Positions 34,583 through 37,710 of a stretch of 37,710 nucleotides of DNA are shown here, piece by piece; the stretch's first letter is position 1; every line of letters starts with the position of its first letter. Under the pieces are notes generated by a model that saw only the letters and a list, made by a program, of their open reading frames with translations, was not told the origin of the DNA and searched no databases. This DNA comes from Tenacibaculum sp. M341 (GTDB lineage: Bacteria; Bacteroidota; Bacteroidia; Flavobacteriales; Flavobacteriaceae). A program made the translations under genes and the position numbers. The stretch is taken from assembly GCF_004337695.1 (NCBI RefSeq), contig NZ_SJXJ01000031.1, forward strand, positions 1-37,710. The letters are read 5' to 3'.

Positions 34583-34731
34583 ATTATTAGATTGTTATAA
34601 CAGTTAATTTTGATTGTATAATTTTAACTTATTCTCAATCTCTATTCTTTTTAAACTCTATTTTCTCATTCGATTTATATAACCAATTTTAATAATTACT
34701 AAAGTTGGTGACATTTAGTTACCTTATTACT

Positions 34732-34896
34732 TTACTTTTTAATTTCTGATTCATCAGGGGGACAATGGCAACATGCCGGATAACAAGCTAAACAGTCCCA
34801 ACCGCTCAGACCACCTAAAATAGATATTAAATTCTCATTAGAAAGAACTTTTTTACTCTCCTTTCTTAATCTACTCAAAGCTAAAAACTTACACAT
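34732..34896 (-). CDS. 54-residue Gly-Gly-leader, Cys-rich peptide precursor candidate
   Basis: A short minus-strand frame from ATG 34896 to TAA 34732. Residues 1-29 resemble a leader: a basic start (SRLRKESKKV), then LSNENLISILGG, the spacing of hydrophobic residues before Gly28-Gly29 seen in double-glycine leaders of bacteriocins and Bacteroidota ribosomal peptides. The remaining 25 residues are LSGWDCLACYPACCHCPPDE plus EIKK, with five cysteines (35, 38, 42, 43, 45). No SD sequence is seen, as usual here. It lies 73 bases after the NRPS stop and 179 bases before the exporter start, all on one strand. No lanthionine, radical SAM or C39-peptidase gene is in the window. It could be a bacteriocin-like product, a signal peptide or a metal-binding peptide; a chance frame is unlikely given the leader. 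Confidence 0.65.
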   Translation of the reverse strand: MCKFLALSRLRKESKKVLSNENLISILGGLSGWDCLACYPACCHCPPDESEIKK

Positions 34897-34969
34897 GTTT
34901 AAATTTTTAAATTAGTGCCTACTCTTATAGCTTTTCGGCTTCCTCTATTTTTTCTTTTGCTTATTTTTT

Positions 34970-37710
34970 CTAAATAATGATTTCAGTAACCATAAAAGCT
35001 ACGATTTTTTTAGAAAGTTCTTCAGCATTTTCTTTTTGAACTATAGAAAAATGATCTCCTGAACTTGTTTCGAATAGTAGCTTTTCATTTTTAAGTTTCC
35101 ATAGTTCTCTATTTTTATCTTTAAACTCTTGATCATGCACTTCTGCTTGAATAATTAAGGCTTCATAATTATTAGCAGGTATATCATAGTTCAATTTCAA
35201 GTTTGCCGTAAATACTTTATATAGATTTTTAAAAGTTTCCATATAATTATCGGCAATAAAATAATTTTCCAAAAACTCAAATATTTCTGCAATAGTTCTG
35301 CTTTGAAGAATGTTTTGCTTCATAGTAAAAAATGCTTTTTCAATTGTCTCTCTTTCATGATTCACTTTAGGAGTAAAAAATTCTTGGTGTAAATAACGTT
35401 CCAATAGGAAAAATACTTGTTCAACTAATTCATCTTGTTGTATAGCTTGCATTCCTGGTTGAGAATCGATCATGGCTAAAACTACCTGCTCTTTCTCTTG
35501 TTCTAATTGTATTGCCATCTCTAATGCTATAATTCCTCCATCAGAATGTCCTACAAAATTATAAGGTCCTTTTGGCTGTATTTTTCGAATGTCTTCAATA
35601 TTTCGTTGAGCAATTTCCTGAACACTTGACAATGGAAGTTCGTTGTTTTGCATACCTATTGCCTGCATTCCATAAACAGGACGATTTTCTCCAAGTGCTT
35701 GAGCCAAATCATAATAATAATCGACAATTCCATAAAGTCCAGGAAGAATAAATATTGGCTCCTGAACTCCCTCTGGACTTAAGTTTATTATTCGTGTATT
35801 ATGTTTCTTGTAAGATTCTTTCTGAAATATAGCATTACTAAACTCTTCTATTGTAGGATATCTTAATAACATTTGGAGTTCTAACTCATTTAAATTTAGA
35901 GCTTCCTCAATTGCTATTTTTAATTTTATAAGCAATAAAGAATGTCCTCCTATTTCAAAGAAATTATCTGTTATACTTACCTTATCCCTTTCTAAAAGAT
36001 CTTTCCACAACTCTACTAATTTGTGTTCTCTTTCATTTCTTGAAGCTATATAGGTACCTTGTTCTTCTTTAATTTCTGGAGCTGGTAAAGCTTTAGTATC
36101 TATTTTACCATTTGATGTTAATGGCATTTCCTTTAAGAAGACATAATACAACGGAATCATATAATCTGGTAAATTTCGACCTAATTCAGTTCTTATTCTT
36201 CCAATATCATGGTTTTCCGTTAAAACGTATGCTACCAATTGCTTTGTGTCTAAATGATCGAAAGCAACAACTTTAGACTGACTTATTTTTTCTATTTCTG
36301 TAAGTCTATTTTCAATCTCTCCTAACTCGATACGACGACCTCGAATCTTAATTTGAGTATCTTTTCTTCCTAAAAATTCTATATTCCCATCTGGTAACCA
36401 TCTCGCTAAGTCTCCTGTACGATAAAGTATTTCCCCTTCTCTATAGGGATCCTGAACAAACTTCTCGGTCGTAAGCTCTGCTCGATTCCAATACCCCTTA
36501 GATAATCCAACACCTCCTATACACAATTCTCCTACGACTCCTTGTGCTTGTAAATTTAAATCTTCATTTAAAATATAAATCGTTCTGTTACTTATTGGCG
36601 CTCCTATAGGAATACGTTCTGAAGACTCCTTTATCTCATAATAAGTAGCACATACAGTAGCTTCTGTTGGTCCATAACTATTGTAAACCGAATAATGAGG
36701 TACTAAGTTATCTACCTGATTCCATTTTAAAACATCTCCTCCACTTATAAGTATTCTTAATGATAAATCATACTCCTCTATATGATCATTTAAATAATCT
36801 AGTAAATATGGATTGGTACTTAAAACTGTTATCTGATGCTTCTCACAATCTGCTAATACATTGACAAAATCTCTTCGCTCATTGGTTATCACCAACTTCC
36901 CTCCAACTCCAAGTATTGGAAAAATCTCTTCTATTGAAGTATCAAATGAAATACTCGATTGTTGTAAAATACTATCGTTTGATGTTAATCCAAAGTAATC
37001 CTTTACTGTATGTACGTAATCAGATAACGAACTATGAGCAATCATAACTCCTTTTGGAACTCCCGTAGTTCCTGAAGTATAAATCATATATGCCAAAGCT
37101 TCCTCCGATATATCTGGGGCTCTAAAACCTGCAAGCTCCTCTCTTTCTAAATTGACTGTATTAGCTATTGATACTAAAGTGGTATCCTCTAATGCAAGCC
37201 CCTCCAAATCTGTCGAATCACTAACAAGCAAATAACTTATAGCTGCATCTGAAAGTATAAATTCAACACGCTCTTTTGGGTATTCTATATCTATAGGAAC
37301 ATACACTCCTCCCATTTTCAAAATACCTAAAACACCTACAATAACTGATGTCCCCCTATCCATATAAAGTCCTATAAAACTTTGATAGTGTGCTCCCTGA
37401 TTTTGTAATTGCAAGGCTACATGAGTAGAACGATCATCTAGCTCTTTATAACTTAAAGTTTCAAAACCATAAGCTACTGCTGGAGCTGATGGATTAAGTG
37501 CAACCTGTCTATGAAAACGTTCTAAGAAAGAAACATCTTTATAAAGATTATTAGTTACTCCTACTCCTAATTCATGAATCAATCGGACCTGTTCTTCCTT
37601 ATTCAAAAGACTGATCTCTGAAATGTTTCGATCTGATTTTTCCAGCACCTGATCAATACAGGTCTCTATATAACTCATATAAGTCTCAATAGTACTCGAC
37701 TTAAATAAAG
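34970..37710 (-). CDS. Nonribosomal peptide synthetase, C-terminal part (C-end, A, PCP, TE)
   Basis: The frame is open to the right edge; LFKSSTIETY precedes the first Met at 37678 and matches the tail of a condensation domain, so the gene is 5'-partial. Counting from that Met, the adenylation domain spans about 50-530: LSYKEL (75-80), YTSGTTGVPKGV (200-211), FDTSIEEIF (245-253), NSYGPTE (333-339), YRTGDLARW (419-427) and NGKIDTKAL (523-531). The PCP has GGHSLL with Ser580. The thioesterase has GHSDGG with Ser712, Asp738 and a His in GDHFSI near the end, so this is the final module, releasing by hydrolysis or cyclisation. By alignment to GrsA I read the specificity residues as D-T-E-Y-I-G-S-V-C-K, near the known Lys code D-A-E-S-I-G-S-V-C-K. 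Confidence 0.96.
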   Translation of the reverse strand, partial: LFKSSTIETYMSYIETCIDQVLEKSDRNISEISLLNKEEQVRLIHELGVGVTNNLYKDVSFLERFHRQVALNPSAPAVAYGFETLSYKELDDRSTHVALQLQNQGAHYQSFIGLYMDRGTSVIVGVLGILKMGGVYVPIDIEYPKERVEFILSDAAISYLLVSDSTDLEGLALEDTTLVSIANTVNLEREELAGFRAPDISEEALAYMIYTSGTTGVPKGVMIAHSSLSDYVHTVKDYFGLTSNDSILQQSSISFDTSIEEIFPILGVGGKLVITNERRDFVNVLADCEKHQITVLSTNPYLLDYLNDHIEEYDLSLRILISGGDVLKWNQVDNLVPHYSVYNSYGPTEATVCATYYEIKESSERIPIGAPISNRTIYILNEDLNLQAQGVVGELCIGGVGLSKGYWNRAELTTEKFVQDPYREGEILYRTGDLARWLPDGNIEFLGRKDTQIKIRGRRIELGEIENRLTEIEKISQSKVVAFDHLDTKQLVAYVLTENHDIGRIRTELGRNLPDYMIPLYYVFLKEMPLTSNGKIDTKALPAPEIKEEQGTYIASRNEREHKLVELWKDLLERDKVSITDNFFEIGGHSLLLIKLKIAIEEALNLNELELQMLLRYPTIEEFSNAIFQKESYKKHNTRIINLSPEGVQEPIFILPGLYGIVDYYYDLAQALGENRPVYGMQAIGMQNNELPLSSVQEIAQRNIEDIRKIQPKGPYNFVGHSDGGIIALEMAIQLEQEKEQVVLAMIDSQPGMQAIQQDELVEQVFFLLERYLHQEFFTPKVNHERETIEKAFFTMKQNILQSRTIAEIFEFLENYFIADNYMETFKNLYKVFTANLKLNYDIPANNYEALIIQAEVHDQEFKDKNRELWKLKNEKLLFETSSGDHFSIVQKENAEELSKKIVAFMVTEIII

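Overview
The window is AT-rich and very probably comes from a marine-type member of the Flavobacteriaceae (Bacteroidota). Evidence is TAnnTTTG promoter-like motifs, starts without Shine-Dalgarno sequences, a secreted nuclease with a type IX secretion (T9SS) C-terminal tail, surface-type lipoproteins, and a tyrosine recombinase remnant resembling the flavobacterial integron-integrase-like group. No rRNA, tRNA or CRISPR was found by eye.

Region 1 (1-9600) is ordinary chromosome: a large lipoprotein with a tetranucleotide tract in its signal peptide, a secreted Xaa-Pro aminopeptidase, gcvT, recG, an RsmB-type rRNA methyltransferase and an endonuclease I, with clear terminators.

Region 2 (about 9670-19900) is the most unusual part. 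It is a row of short, same-strand, mostly unrecognised genes, several with lipoprotein or secretory signals. Each starts 10-25 bases after a GTT-type core site, and several end in a sequence complementary to their own beginning. The stretches between genes have the R''-L''-loop-L'-R' layout of integron attC sites, from 52 to about 218 bp. A decayed C-terminus of an integron-integrase-like tyrosine recombinase lies in the middle (13819-13999). I read the region as a decaying chromosomal integron or integron-like cassette array. An IS1182-family element and an 82-bp miniature derivative of it (MITE) sit at the same relative position in two attC-like sites, and IS200-type remnants close the array.

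Region 3 (20183 to the right edge) is a nonribosomal peptide (NRPS) locus. It holds an Sfp-type phosphopantetheinyl transferase, an unusual carbamoyltransferase, a TolC/HlyD/MacB-type export operon with a well-matched sigma-54 promoter, a divergent NtrC/NtrY-type two-component pair, a type II thioesterase, a serine peptidase fused to a cyclic-peptide-type ABC exporter, and the end of an NRPS (C-domain tail, A, PCP, TE) running off the window. The peptidase-exporter fusion suggests a peptide made as an inactive pre-product and trimmed during export. Between the exporter and the NRPS lies an overlooked 54-residue gene encoding a Gly-Gly leader and a Cys-rich tail, which looks like a ribosomal peptide precursor.
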